Shown here in pieces: positions 14,744 through 24,210 of a stretch of 56,877 nt of DNA. Below the pieces are notes generated by a model. That model searched no databases and was not told where the DNA came from. It saw only the letters and a program-made list of their open reading frames with translations. How positions within the stretch are numbered: the first letter of the stretch is position 1; each line of letters opens with the position of its first letter. Source of the stretch: Fibrobacterota bacterium (GTDB lineage Bacteria; Fibrobacterota; Fibrobacteria; UBA5070); the NCBI GenBank assembly GCA_029557215.1, contig JAKPQQ010000273.1, positions 1-56,877 of the forward strand, read 5' to 3'. Both the position numbers and the translations under genes were made by a program.

Positions 14744-17700
14744 TCACTTCGTGTCGCGGTGCCAGCCCAGCTTCCAGACCAGGTTGCGGAACACGAGCTT
14801 GCCTTCGTCCTCGAACTTCACCACGGCCCGGAACAGGTAGATCCCCGACGCCGCGAACTTGCCGTTGGCGTCGGTTCCGTTCCAGGCCACCCAGACGTCG
14901 CGCATGTCGTCCTTGGCGGCCTTGTTCTCGGTCCAGAGCTTCGCCAAGACGCCGAGATCGACCTGCCGGACGGCCACGCCGAGGTTGTCGTAGATGATGA
15001 GCGTCCCTTCCAGAGGACGGTTCAGGCGGATCTTGATGCCCAGCATGCGGGTCTCGGGATTCACGGATCCCGTTCCGGTCGCCAGATCCCCCGCGACCAT
15101 CGTCTCGGCGCGTTTCCAGCCCGCCTTGGCGTCGAACGGATCGCGCACCAGAAGCTCGATCGCGGGCACTCCCGGACCGGGTTCCGGCCAGGCGTCGCCC
15201 GACTCCTTGGTGTTCTTGAGAACCGCGTTGGGATACGGCGCGATATCCAGTTGCACGGGCCGCAGACCGAAGCTGATCTTGACCCAGCGCGATTGCGCGC
15301 CCACCTTGTTCGCCGCGGCGTCGACCACGCGGGATCCCGCGGCAAGCCGCGCCGAATCGTTGGTGCCGAGTTCGGATCCCCAGGAGGTATCCACGACCAT
15401 CGTCAACTGGAGCTTGTCGGGAGACAACTGCCAGGTCTTCCAAGGCGCCAACGCCATGGCGTCGGCGACGGTCCCGACCATCGCGAAGGCCTCGCTCGGA
15501 TCGCCCAACGGTCCACCTTCCCAAGGCTCGGAAAGCCCCACGACCACGGTGTCGGCGGCGATCGCCGGAAGCGAGAAACGGTACTTGGCCCAAACCAGGC
15601 TCGGCGGAATGCCGTCCTGCAAGTCCATGGGCCGCTGCAGCGTCCCCTTGGTCGCGACCGCTCCGGTGCCGGCGACCGGCCCGGTGGCGCCCAACGCGAA
15701 GGGCTCGGCGAGCGTTCCCGTCCAGGCGCCGTCGGCGAACGCCAGCGAACCGGCGGCCACGGTCCTGGCATCCAGCCCGTTGCCGGACGCGTTGGTCCAG
15801 TTCACGACGAATTCGGAGATCCCGGAAACCGCCGCCGCGGGAACCGACCGCACCAGACGGATTTCGACATCGGTGCCACGGCCCTCTCCGCGAGGATCGG
15901 TGATCTTGGCGAGCATCGGGGGCAGACCGTATTCCACCGGCGCCCAAGGCGAGGTCGCCCACGTCCTGACGCCGCCCGCGTCGGTGGCCGCCCCGGAACG
16001 GGCACCCGCGGCGAGCCGCAGCGAATCCCATCCATCGGTGGCGCCGCTGGCAGCCTCGATCAGGAGTTCGGCCTTGTCCCCGGAAGGCGCGATCGCGGCA
16101 TGGACCACCGGTCCACCGACCGCGGGCCCACCCCACTCGAGCCAAGCTGCCGCGGCGTTCACCGAAACCAGCGGTTCGCTGAATTCCACGCGCAAGGTGT
16201 CGCGCGTCGTGCCGAACCGGTAGGTGCCGCGCAAAAGCATCGGAGCCACGCTGTCGATCAGGTTCCAGTTCACGAGCGCGTTGCCCGAAGCGTCGAAGAA
16301 GGTGACCGAACAAGTTCCCGGACAGGAAGTGGCACCCTTGGCGAACCATTTGTCGGCCGCGGGGCGGACATCGAACGTCCCCGAGCCGGGAACCAGCGTC
16401 CAATCCCGGGTGGCGGGTTTGCCCGCCGCGTCGCTCCAGGACAGCGTCGCCGAAACCGCCGTGGCCAGGCTTCCCTTCACGTCCACCTTCATGCGATCGG
16501 CGGTTCCGTCGCCATCGGAATCGAACAGGTAGGCGCGGCCGCTGGGCGTGACCACCAGTCGAACCCAACGACTCGAAGCGCCGACGGAAACCTTGCCGTC
16601 GGAGACACCCGCCCCGAACCTCACCCAACCCATGTCGCCGGCGATCGCGCCCGAAGGAACGACCATGGTGAGACGGACGCCCGATGCGGGATCGGAGTTG
16701 CTCGCCTGAGCGGAAGTCAACAAGGTCGGCGATGCCGAGGCGCTGTCCTTGCCCAGCATGAGCCAAGCCCCGCCACCCAGGGTGATGTCTTCGGATCCGT
16801 TGACCACGATGGTGTCGGGATCGCCGCTTCCGAAGCCGTAGATCAGCTTGGCGTTGCGCGCCACCGGCGGCACGGAATCCTCCACCCTGGACCTGTAGGA
16901 CGCGTTGTCGGCGCCCAGCACCAGCCATCCCGCATCGTCCGTGGCGGGGGACGTGACCGGAACGGAGCCTGACGCCGTGACGGATCCCGTCCACGAGCTT
17001 CCGTCGGCGCTGCGCGGCAGGGTTCCCACCACGGCGGGAGTTCCCGCCCAGACCAGGCCGAAGCCATCGGGCGTCCCGACTCCCGAAGCCCCGCGGGTCA
17101 GTCGGTAGGCGACGCTGTCGATGAACCCGTCACCGTCGCGGTCCCACACCACCGTGCGGATGGGCTGCGGCCCGAAATCGATCTTGACGAACGGCGAAAC
17201 CGCACCCGGAACGTTGCCGAACTGGTCCAGCGACCAGCCGCGCAGCCGGATGGAATCCCCGGTCACGGTCCCCGGCGCGACCACCAGCTTGACGACCTTG
17301 GAGGCGGAAAGATCGGCATCCGTGCCCATCACCAGCTGTCCGATCCCGAACGGAGGATCGCCGGCGGCTTTCTGGGCGAAGAAGTGTTCGCCGGTCGCGG
17401 CGCCCTTGGCGACGGCTTCGCTGACGCCGACCACGAGCGTGTCTGCATCCTTGCCGAACCGGTACTTGGCCTCCAGGGCGATGGCCGGCACGGAGTCGAC
17501 CAGCGGGAACTTGGATGCCTTGCCTGCTTCGTAGATCTCGATGCGGCAGTTGGCGCAGAACGTGGCTTTGGCCAGGATGCCCGAGGGAAGGGCGATGCCG
17601 GTCCCCACGCCGGCGGGGGTGGCCACCGAAACCACCGTGTCGGCGCCCGATGCGGTCTTCCACTGGATCCGGACGGAATCCGTCTTGGACAGGTCGCCCT

Positions 17701-20700
17701 TGGAGGCCAACCCGACCGAATCGGGGGCTCCGTCGCCGTTCTTGTCGAGCATCCAGCCCTTGGCGACGGGATTGCTCTGCACCGGGACCCACTTGGACCG
17801 CGCACCCGGAGCGTTGCGCAGCGCGTCGGCGGCCCAACCTCCCAGACGGAGCGAGTCGCCTCCGGCGACCGGGTTCGTCGCGGGATCGAAGACCAGAACG
17901 AACCTGGCTCCGTTGCCCAACGTGGCGGCCTCGCCGGCGACGAGCCTGGCGGCCTGCGAACCGCCGAGCAACGCCCAACCCGCGAGCCCTGCCGGAGCCA
18001 CCGCGTTCTTGTTGACAGGCTCGCTCGCCCACACGAACAGGGAATCCTGTCCGGAACCCGATTCGTCGTACTTCAGGAAGGCGGAATCCGCCACCGGGGC
18101 GATCCCGTCGACCAGCTTGATGGGATTGACGATCGCCTTCACCAGGCCGTCGGGATGGGTGAGGATCGCGTTCATGGTGTCCACGCGCACTCCGGCCGGA
18201 ATCTGCGTGCGCTGTCCCCAGACCTTGCCCGCGAGCGGAGCCATCGCGCTGGAATCGGAGATCTTGCGCACCTGGGCCACCGTGGGCAGGACGGAATCCT
18301 TCGCGCCGGCGGCGGTGAACCAGGCCAGGTGGTAGGATGGGTCGTCTGCCAGGATGGGACGAGGAGCGGAAATCCGCATGGAGTCGGCCACGCCGTCGCC
18401 GTCCATGTCCAGGACGGTTCCCGTGACGTTCACCGCGCCGTAGGTCTTGGTGAAGGAAATGGCGTACAGCGAATCGCCGAGCCGCGACTCGATGCGCACG
18501 GTGTACTTGCCAGGCCACTTCAAGTCCATTTCCTGCTTGAGCTTGACGGTGTCCAGTTGGATGAGACCGGCCGAATAGCTCAGATTGCCGCCGTACAGGC
18601 TCACATCGGAGAGGTAGACATCGTTGAGATCGGAACCTTCGGGCCCGACCACGACCATGCGTCCGTCGGTCTGGACCCAAGGCAGCTGTTTGCCGCTGGT
18701 CAGGTCGGCGCAGGAAGGCGTGTAGTTGGAGTTTTTCTGGCCTTCGATGGGCGCCTTGATCACGCTCCCCACGATGGATGGAATCACCCGGTACTTCCAG
18801 GTGGGCTGCAGATCCATGGTCGTGCGGATCAGGATGGAAGATCCGTTGGTCTGCCGTTCGCAATAGAAGATGTCGAACGGATACACCATTCCTTCGCGCA
18901 GCTTCAGGCGATCGAGGTTCACCGATGCCGATTCGGGTCCATGGGTGCCACCGAGATCGACGGCGAGCTTCTTGTTGATGAACACCCAGACGTCGTCGTC
19001 TCCGCGGAACTCGAATTTCAGACCAGGGGTGTATTCGAACGCGGCGTGCCCGTGCATGCAGAACAGGAAGTTGTGCATTTCCTTGTCGGCGGCCAGCAAA
19101 GGCGAATAGCCGCGTTTGTCGGTGATGGTATCCAGAGGGAAGAAGCTCTGGTTGTCGTACTTGTAGTACCCGTCGTCCGCGGCCCCCTTGATCAACGGCA
19201 GCTCCACGCATCCGTGCCCGATCTGGATGCCCGGGACCGCAGCCCTCAAGGCGACCGTGTCGAACCAGTTGCTGGGGGTGGATTTCCCGTACGGTCCACC
19301 CGCGATCCCTTTGCCGATTCCGTTGATGCCGCCCACCTGGTATCCGGAATCACGCCCGGTGTATACCGGAAGACCGGAATCGCTCAGAGTGGATTTCACC
19401 ATGCCCCGTACCAGACCGGAGCTCGCGGTGCCCATGTTGTCGGCGTCGCCGCCCACCTGGAACGCGGGGTTGCCCCCCGTCTTGCCGCGGCCGAGGAAGT
19501 CGAAGGCTTCCATGACCAGCTTGAGGGTGTCGTTGGAACAATCCTGCAGCACGGGCGTCGTCGTTGCCTTCGCGGGGATGCGGGAGGTTCCTTGGAGGGT
19601 CTGGATGTAGACCTCCCCCTTGGCGTTGACCATGGATGGATCGATCTCGATCCAGTTGTCTACCGCCCGGAATTGGGCGCTTTTGGTTCCGTATCCGGAA
19701 TCCTCGAACGAGTGCCAGATCAGGAGCTTTTTGGGCGCGGCGTACAGCGGATACCGGAACCACCCGCAACTCTGGGTGGGACGCATCACGTGGAAGTTCT
19801 TGTCGCTTTCCCACAGAAGACGCGGGCTTCCAGGCTTCCAGGGGTTTTGCACGAACACGGTGTACTTGGGCGAAGGGGGGGCTCCGGATCCCACGACGGC
19901 GGGAGCTCCGGCTTCGGGCGGAACGAAGTAGTACGAACCGCCGTTGAGGGACGGGAGAGTGAAAGGAGCCACGATCCCTTGCTCCACCCCCGCCGAATCG
20001 AAATAGACGCTGCTGATGGGCGCCTTCTTGAAACGGATCTGTCCGGACGGCACTCCAAGAGGAGCGAGATACCGCAGATCGGCCACCAGCCAATCGGGGT
20101 TGCTGCTGGGATACAGCGGCACGTTCTGTCCGTTGAATTCCACCACCGGGTTGTCGGCGCCCGGCCACGGATTGCGCAGATACACCAAGGCCGCGCGGGT
20201 GGAGTACGGATTGTAACCGGAACAGCGAAGGCTGGAAGCGAGCGGTCCTTGGGGAGGAAGACTCCCGATGGCGCCGAACCTCATCCAAACCGTGTCGCCC
20301 GGAATGGTGTCCAGGCAGCGGTCGATGTTGCCCAATCCGTAGCCGCCCTTGCCGTTGCTGGGACGTTGGTTGAGCAGGGGACTTTCGGAATTGCCTTTGG
20401 TCGTGTAGAGCTTGGGAGCCTTGAATCTTGCCGAATCGGGGAACACGAAGATCTTCGGCAGAGTGGTGTCCAACGTCACGGTCACGTTCACACCGGTCTT
20501 GATGACCTGGTAGGTGAAGGACTTCATCGTGTCCGGAAAGACGAAGGTGTCGCCCACCGACACGTATTTGTCCAGATCCCACTGGTACCATCCCCGCAGG
20601 TAATCCGTGTTGATGCGGATGCGCCCCATGGCGTAGTCGTCGACGGAAAAGTTCGGCAGGGAGTACCACCAGCCGAGCTTTTCGGTCTCGTACAGGTTGG

Positions 20701-20929
20701 TGAGCACCGGACGGGGAGGCGCGCCGCCCGGAAGGTAGGTGATCTCCGTTGGAGGCTGGAACACGTTCATGCCGATGATCGTGTCGGTCTGATCGCGCTG
20801 CCCGAAATAGTCCACCATGATCATCAAGGTCTTCTGCGCCTGCGAAGGAGCGGCGAAAAGCGCGAGGACAAGCCAAGCAAGCGACAAAAGCCGCGAACCA
20901 AGCCAGGTCTGATTTTTCGGAAACGACAT
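14744..20929 (-). CDS. Giant secreted fibro-slime domain protein
   Basis: 2061 residues with a signal peptide (cleavage near PSQAQ, residue 32). Residues about 573-706 form a fibro-slime domain: GCVELPLIKG, HGHAAFEYTPGLKFEFRGDD, DDVWVFINKKLAVDLGGTHG and the FYCERQTNGSS end, a PA14-like carbohydrate-associated fold typical of Fibrobacter adhesion proteins. From about 840 to 1970 there is a series of modules of roughly 200 residues that alternate calcium-loop motifs (DMDGDGVADS, DKNGDGAPDS, DRDGDGFIDS, DSDGDGTADR) with strands such as YRFGTTRDTLRVEFSEPL. The last 90 residues (VAWNGTDANGKFAASGIYLFR) look like a FlgD-type Ig domain, common at the C-terminus of exported giants. AAGGGGG precedes the ATG. 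Probably a cell-surface adhesin or slime component binding plant material. Confidence 0.88.
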   Translation of the reverse strand: MSFPKNQTWLGSRLLSLAWLVLALFAAPSQAQKTLMIMVDYFGQRDQTDTIIGMNVFQPPTEITYLPGGAPPRPVLTNLYETEKLGWWYSLPNFSVDDYAMGRIRINTDYLRGWYQWDLDKYVSVGDTFVFPDTMKSFTYQVIKTGVNVTVTLDTTLPKIFVFPDSARFKAPKLYTTKGNSESPLLNQRPSNGKGGYGLGNIDRCLDTIPGDTVWMRFGAIGSLPPQGPLASSLRCSGYNPYSTRAALVYLRNPWPGADNPVVEFNGQNVPLYPSSNPDWLVADLRYLAPLGVPSGQIRFKKAPISSVYFDSAGVEQGIVAPFTLPSLNGGSYYFVPPEAGAPAVVGSGAPPSPKYTVFVQNPWKPGSPRLLWESDKNFHVMRPTQSCGWFRYPLYAAPKKLLIWHSFEDSGYGTKSAQFRAVDNWIEIDPSMVNAKGEVYIQTLQGTSRIPAKATTTPVLQDCSNDTLKLVMEAFDFLGRGKTGGNPAFQVGGDADNMGTASSGLVRGMVKSTLSDSGLPVYTGRDSGYQVGGINGIGKGIAGGPYGKSTPSNWFDTVALRAAVPGIQIGHGCVELPLIKGAADDGYYKYDNQSFFPLDTITDKRGYSPLLAADKEMHNFLFCMHGHAAFEYTPGLKFEFRGDDDVWVFINKKLAVDLGGTHGPESASVNLDRLKLREGMVYPFDIFYCERQTNGSSILIRTTMDLQPTWKYRVIPSIVGSVIKAPIEGQKNSNYTPSCADLTSGKQLPWVQTDGRMVVVGPEGSDLNDVYLSDVSLYGGNLSYSAGLIQLDTVKLKQEMDLKWPGKYTVRIESRLGDSLYAISFTKTYGAVNVTGTVLDMDGDGVADSMRISAPRPILADDPSYHLAWFTAAGAKDSVLPTVAQVRKISDSSAMAPLAGKVWGQRTQIPAGVRVDTMNAILTHPDGLVKAIVNPIKLVDGIAPVADSAFLKYDESGSGQDSLFVWASEPVNKNAVAPAGLAGWALLGGSQAARLVAGEAATLGNGARFVLVFDPATNPVAGGDSLRLGGWAADALRNAPGARSKWVPVQSNPVAKGWMLDKNGDGAPDSVGLASKGDLSKTDSVRIQWKTASGADTVVSVATPAGVGTGIALPSGILAKATFCANCRIEIYEAGKASKFPLVDSVPAIALEAKYRFGKDADTLVVGVSEAVAKGAATGEHFFAQKAAGDPPFGIGQLVMGTDADLSASKVVKLVVAPGTVTGDSIRLRGWSLDQFGNVPGAVSPFVKIDFGPQPIRTVVWDRDGDGFIDSVAYRLTRGASGVGTPDGFGLVWAGTPAVVGTLPRSADGSSWTGSVTASGSVPVTSPATDDAGWLVLGADNASYRSRVEDSVPPVARNAKLIYGFGSGDPDTIVVNGSEDITLGGGAWLMLGKDSASASPTLLTSAQASNSDPASGVRLTMVVPSGAIAGDMGWVRFGAGVSDGKVSVGASSRWVRLVVTPSGRAYLFDSDGDGTADRMKVDVKGSLATAVSATLSWSDAAGKPATRDWTLVPGSGTFDVRPAADKWFAKGATSCPGTCSVTFFDASGNALVNWNLIDSVAPMLLRGTYRFGTTRDTLRVEFSEPLVSVNAAAAWLEWGGPAVGGPVVHAAIAPSGDKAELLIEAASGATDGWDSLRLAAGARSGAATDAGGVRTWATSPWAPVEYGLPPMLAKITDPRGEGRGTDVEIRLVRSVPAAAVSGISEFVVNWTNASGNGLDARTVAAGSLAFADGAWTGTLAEPFALGATGPVAGTGAVATKGTLQRPMDLQDGIPPSLVWAKYRFSLPAIAADTVVVGLSEPWEGGPLGDPSEAFAMVGTVADAMALAPWKTWQLSPDKLQLTMVVDTSWGSELGTNDSARLAAGSRVVDAAANKVGAQSRWVKISFGLRPVQLDIAPYPNAVLKNTKESGDAWPEPGPGVPAIELLVRDPFDAKAGWKRAETMVAGDLATGTGSVNPETRMLGIKIRLNRPLEGTLIIYDNLGVAVRQVDLGVLAKLWTENKAAKDDMRDVWVAWNGTDANGKFAASGIYLFRAVVKFEDEGKLVFRNLVWKLGWHRDTK

Positions 20930-21024
20930 GACGACCCCCTTTTAGGGCAGAACTCCGGGTAACTCAAAAGAAGGTATGGGCACTACGCCCCATTCCGCAG
21001 CGCATTTGGTCGCAATCCGTTCGC

Positions 21025-21051
21025 ATGCCGTTTCCTTGTCGGAAACGGCAT
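21025..21051 (-). other. Perfect 11-bp hairpin after metX
   Basis: ATGCCGTTTCC and GGAAACGGCAT pair without mismatch around a five-base loop. It lies between the metX stop and the fibro-slime start, both on the minus strand. No U-run follows, so it may be an mRNA-stabilising or Rho-associated structure rather than an intrinsic terminator. Confidence 0.5.
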
Positions 21052-21078
21052 CGGTCGTCTGGTGGATCGACCTGCTGG

Positions 21079-22128
21079 TCAGCTGCGCAGACGGTCCGCC
21101 AGGATCGATTCTAGGATCTTCGGCTCCGTCAAGAAACTGTCGTGGCCTGCCTCGCCCGCCAGGTGGTGGCAGGTCGCTTCGATTCCCGACCGACGGAATG
21201 CGTCGCCCAGTCTGGATACGTCCTCCGGGACGAACAGCAGGTCGTCGCGGAACGAAACCAGGTCGACAGGCGCCTTGGCCAGCGCGCAGGCGCGCGCCAG
21301 ATCTCCCGCTCCCCAGTCGAATCCGAGGTCGAAGGTCATCAGCGCCTCGGCCAGACGCACGTAGGTCCATGGGTGGTAGCGCTCGGGGGGCCATTCGCGC
21401 ACCCATTCGGGATCGGCCGCGGCGACGTCGGCCGGACCGGAATAGCGCTTGCCGGTTCCGAACGACGAAAGCAATCCCAGATACCCGTCGCCCCCCGATT
21501 CGATCTCCCGTCGGATGTAAGCGCAACCGGCCGCGAAATGCCCGATTCCCGACAGGCTCGGCCTGGCCGCGGCCGCGATGGCCATGGTCCGCTCCATGCG
21601 ATCGGGGTAGGCCAACGCCCAGGCGAGGGCCTGCAGGCCGCCCAGCGAACCGCCCACGACGAGCTTCCAGCGTGGCACGCCCAAAGTCTCGCGCAGCCGT
21701 TCCTGCGCCTGGACGATTTCCAGGATCGAGACGCTCGGGAAGGCGATTCCCCAAGGCTTGCCGGATGCCCGAAGCGAATTCGGCCCGGTGCTGCCGGCGC
21801 TGCCTCCCAGGACGTTGGAGCAGACCACCCAATACCGATCGGTGTCGATCGCTTTGCCAGGCCCGATCAGCTCGTCCCACCAACCGCGTTTTCCCAGGCG
21901 CCACGGCGTCTCGTTCGGAGATGCCTGGAGGTCGGTTCCGGCCGCGAAGGGGTCCGCGGAAAAACTGTGGCAGAGCAGGATGGCGTTGGAACGATCCGGG
22001 TTGGGCGATCCCCAGGTCGCCACCTGGAGCACGGCGTCCGTCAGCACGCTCCCCGCCAGAGGAAGCTGCCTCTGTTCGGAAGCGACCCGGACCTTGGACC
22101 ATTCTGGATGCAAGACGATATCCGTCAT
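21079..22128 (-). CDS. metX: Homoserine O-acyltransferase (MetX type)
   Basis: Activates homoserine for methionine synthesis by O-acylation, usually acetylation. The 349-residue alpha/beta-hydrolase has the family signatures LCHSFSADPFAAG, WWDELIGPGKAIDTDRYWVV and SNVLGGSAGSTGPNS. The nucleophile elbow GGSLGG holds Ser161, and the catalytic His329 stands in AGHDSFL near the C-terminus. ATG at 22128 gives the family N-terminus; the frame stays open upstream only because it runs into the neighbouring membrane-protein gene. That gene ends ten bases upstream on the same strand, so the two are co-transcribed. Acetyl rather than succinyl specificity is assumed from family resemblance. Confidence 0.9.
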   Translation of the reverse strand: MTDIVLHPEWSKVRVASEQRQLPLAGSVLTDAVLQVATWGSPNPDRSNAILLCHSFSADPFAAGTDLQASPNETPWRLGKRGWWDELIGPGKAIDTDRYWVVCSNVLGGSAGSTGPNSLRASGKPWGIAFPSVSILEIVQAQERLRETLGVPRWKLVVGGSLGGLQALAWALAYPDRMERTMAIAAAARPSLSGIGHFAAGCAYIRREIESGGDGYLGLLSSFGTGKRYSGPADVAAADPEWVREWPPERYHPWTYVRLAEALMTFDLGFDWGAGDLARACALAKAPVDLVSFRDDLLFVPEDVSRLGDAFRRSGIEATCHHLAGEAGHDSFLTEPKILESILADRLRS

Positions 22129-22138
22129 GCGTTCCAAG

Positions 22139-22830
22139 CTAGGACGATCCGGTCGCTTCGTCACGGACGCGGATCGATTCGACCCAGGCCTTGCCCACGA
22201 TCCCCAGGATCGCGATGAACGCCACCGCGCCACCGAGCACCAGCCACGCGGTCCAGGCGGGAGCGTTGCCGTCGCGGAATCCCTGCAGGATCGAAAGCCC
22301 CGCTCGTCCGGCGGCGAATCCGGCGACCACCCGGGGGATCGCACCCAGCACCGTCCAAGGATGAAACGGCCCAGGCTCAGTCGGGAAATGGCGAACAGGG
22401 CGTTGGTCCAGCTGTACACAAGGACCGGAGCCAACCGGATCGCGAACAGCAGGAGAAGCGCCCGTTTGTCGAGCGCGTGGACGAACGGCGCCAACTTGGG
22501 ATGGGTCTCGATGCGATCGCGCACCGACTGCGCGGCGTAGCGGCGCACCAGCAGGAAGAACATCGTCGCGCAGAAGGTCATGGTGGCGAGGTACGGCAGG
22601 AATCCATCCCAACCCCAGCGCAACGCCACGGACAATGCCGCCAAGGACGAAGGAACGATCGCCAGGAACATGCCCGAGGCCAGCAAGCCCCAAAGGAGGA
22701 GGTCGAACCCGAGCGTATGCGGCCAGGCGGTCGCGGAAGCGGCCAAGGCGCTCCCCAGGAAGATTCCGATCATGGGCCCGGTCCCCAGGATGGCGGCCAG
22801 GACGATTTCTGGTTTGGGAGGTCTGGGCAT
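22139..22830 (-). pseudogene. VTT/DedA-like membrane protein, interrupted by a frameshift
   Basis: From ATG at 22830 the frame encodes hydrophobic helices and the VTT (SNARE-associated/TVP38-TMEM64) core IRLAPVLVYSWTNALFAISR followed by LSLGRFILG. The expected continuation, TVLGAIPRVVAGFAAGRAG and a last helix (LVLGGAVAFIAILGIVGKAW), is in the next frame and ends at TAG 22139. The break is near 22355, where one base seems to be missing. The whole span is 692 bases, one short of a multiple of three. Intact members (about 230 residues) are membrane proteins linked to lipid scrambling or transport. This is either a recent pseudogene or a sequencing error; both halves are otherwise well conserved. 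Confidence 0.75.
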
Positions 22831-22977
22831 CGCGATGGAAATAATGGCATCCTGGACGGAGCAATGGGGTTCGGTTTCTTCGATGGCGCCAAAAAAGCCT
22901 TTGGAGGAAGGCCGAGGCGGGCGAAGACCTCTATCTTTCCGTATTCACCACCGCAATCCCGACAGGAGAGACGCAAG

Positions 22978-24210
22978 GTGTCCGAATCCTACATCCAGAA
23001 ATTGTTCGCCGACCGGATCGGCGGCGAGAACTACGGGAAATCCACCGCGATCTACAAGTTCGAGAAGATCAAGCGGGCCAAGCGGGCGGCCCTTGCCGAC
23101 TTCCCGGACCGCAAACTGGTCGATTTCGGCATCGGCGAAAACGACGAGATGGCTCCCGCTCCGGTGCGCAAGGTCATGGTCCAGGAGATCGACAAGCTCG
23201 AGAACCGCGGCTACGCCGACAACGGCATCGACGACTACAAGCTGGCCGCGGCCCGCTTCCTCGAACGTAATTTCGGGGTCGAGCTCGATCCCGCCACGCA
23301 GGTGATCCACAGCATCGGATCCAAGCCGGCCTACGCTCTGCTGCCCGCCGCGTTCATCAATCCCGGGGACGTGACGTTGTTCACCGTTCCGGGATACCCG
23401 GTGGCCAGCACCTGGACCAAATACCTGGGCGGCGAGGTGTACAACCTTCCGCTTCTGCCCCAGAACGATTTCTTTCCCGATCTGGACGGCATTCCTTCGG
23501 ACATCCTGGCCCGCGCCAAGATGCTCGTGATCAACTATCCCAACAGTCCTTCGGGCAAGGTCGCCACCCGCGAGTTCTACGAGAAGGTGGTCGCCTTCGC
23601 CAAGAAGAACAACGTGGTGGTGGTGCAGGACGCGGCGCATCTGCCGTTCACCCACGGCCAGAAGCCTCTCTCGTTCCTGGAGATCCCCGGAGCCATGGAC
23701 GTGGGCGTGGAAGTCCACTCCATGAGCAAGGGCTGGCACATGATCGGCTGGCGCCTGGGGTTCGTGGCCGGCAACGCGCTGATCGTGAAGGCCTACGGCG
23801 ACGTCAAGGACAACACGGATTCCGGCCAGTTCAAGGCCACCCAGAAGGCCGCCGCCGCCGCGCTCGACGACGACAGCCTTTGGCAGGCCGCCCAGAAGAA
23901 GTACCAGCGCCGCATGGAAATGCTGGTGACCGAGCTGCGCAAGCTGGGCTTCACGTTGAACATGCCCGAAGGCACCTACTTCCTGTACGCCAAGGCGCCC
24001 AAGGGCATCGTGGACGGCCAGGACTTCGAGAACGCCGAGGCCGCCAGCCAGTGGTTCATCCGCGAGAAGAGCGTGGTCACGGTGCCGTTCGACGACGTGG
24101 GGCCGCACCTGCGCTTCGCGGTGACCTACGAGGCCCCGACGGAATCCGACGAGAAGGACTACATGAAGATGTTCGCCGAGCGGATGTCGGGGACCCAGTT
24201 CAGGTTCTGA
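22978..24210 (+). CDS. dapL: LL-diaminopimelate aminotransferase
   Basis: PLP enzyme that converts tetrahydrodipicolinate to LL-diaminopimelate in one step, bypassing the acylated intermediates of lysine synthesis. The 410-residue length matches DapL. SMSKGWHMIGWRLGFVAG holds the pyridoxal-binding Lys251; VINYPNSPSGKVATREFYE and VVVVQDAAH are the usual fold-type I motifs. The start is GTG at 22978, with AGGAG nine bases upstream, giving MSESYIQKLFADRIGG; longer starts add residues without family match. Other class I/II aminotransferases are possible, but the SYIQKLFADRIGG opening and the presence of dapB in the window favour DapL. Its stop overlaps the next start (TGATG). Confidence 0.88.
   Translation: MSESYIQKLFADRIGGENYGKSTAIYKFEKIKRAKRAALADFPDRKLVDFGIGENDEMAPAPVRKVMVQEIDKLENRGYADNGIDDYKLAAARFLERNFGVELDPATQVIHSIGSKPAYALLPAAFINPGDVTLFTVPGYPVASTWTKYLGGEVYNLPLLPQNDFFPDLDGIPSDILARAKMLVINYPNSPSGKVATREFYEKVVAFAKKNNVVVVQDAAHLPFTHGQKPLSFLEIPGAMDVGVEVHSMSKGWHMIGWRLGFVAGNALIVKAYGDVKDNTDSGQFKATQKAAAAALDDDSLWQAAQKKYQRRMEMLVTELRKLGFTLNMPEGTYFLYAKAPKGIVDGQDFENAEAASQWFIREKSVVTVPFDDVGPHLRFAVTYEAPTESDEKDYMKMFAERMSGTQFRF

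Noticed and set aside
17384..20962. Very long open frame (1192 codons) on the plus strand opposite the fibro-slime gene
   Set aside because: It mirrors the minus-strand gene in codon pattern, is rich in Arg/His/Gly as antisense frames in GC-rich DNA are, and has no family motif; the minus frame has a signal peptide and a fibro-slime domain.
20939..20967. TTGAGT-17-TAAAAG promoter-like pair before the fibro-slime gene
   Set aside because: The -10 would overlap the ribosome-binding site and the transcript would start two or three bases before the ATG, which removes the good AAGGGGG site.
22862..22977. Upstream extension of dapL (open frame continuing before 22978)
   Set aside because: The extra residues do not match DapL, and the GTG at 22978 has a proper ribosome-binding site and the family N-terminus.
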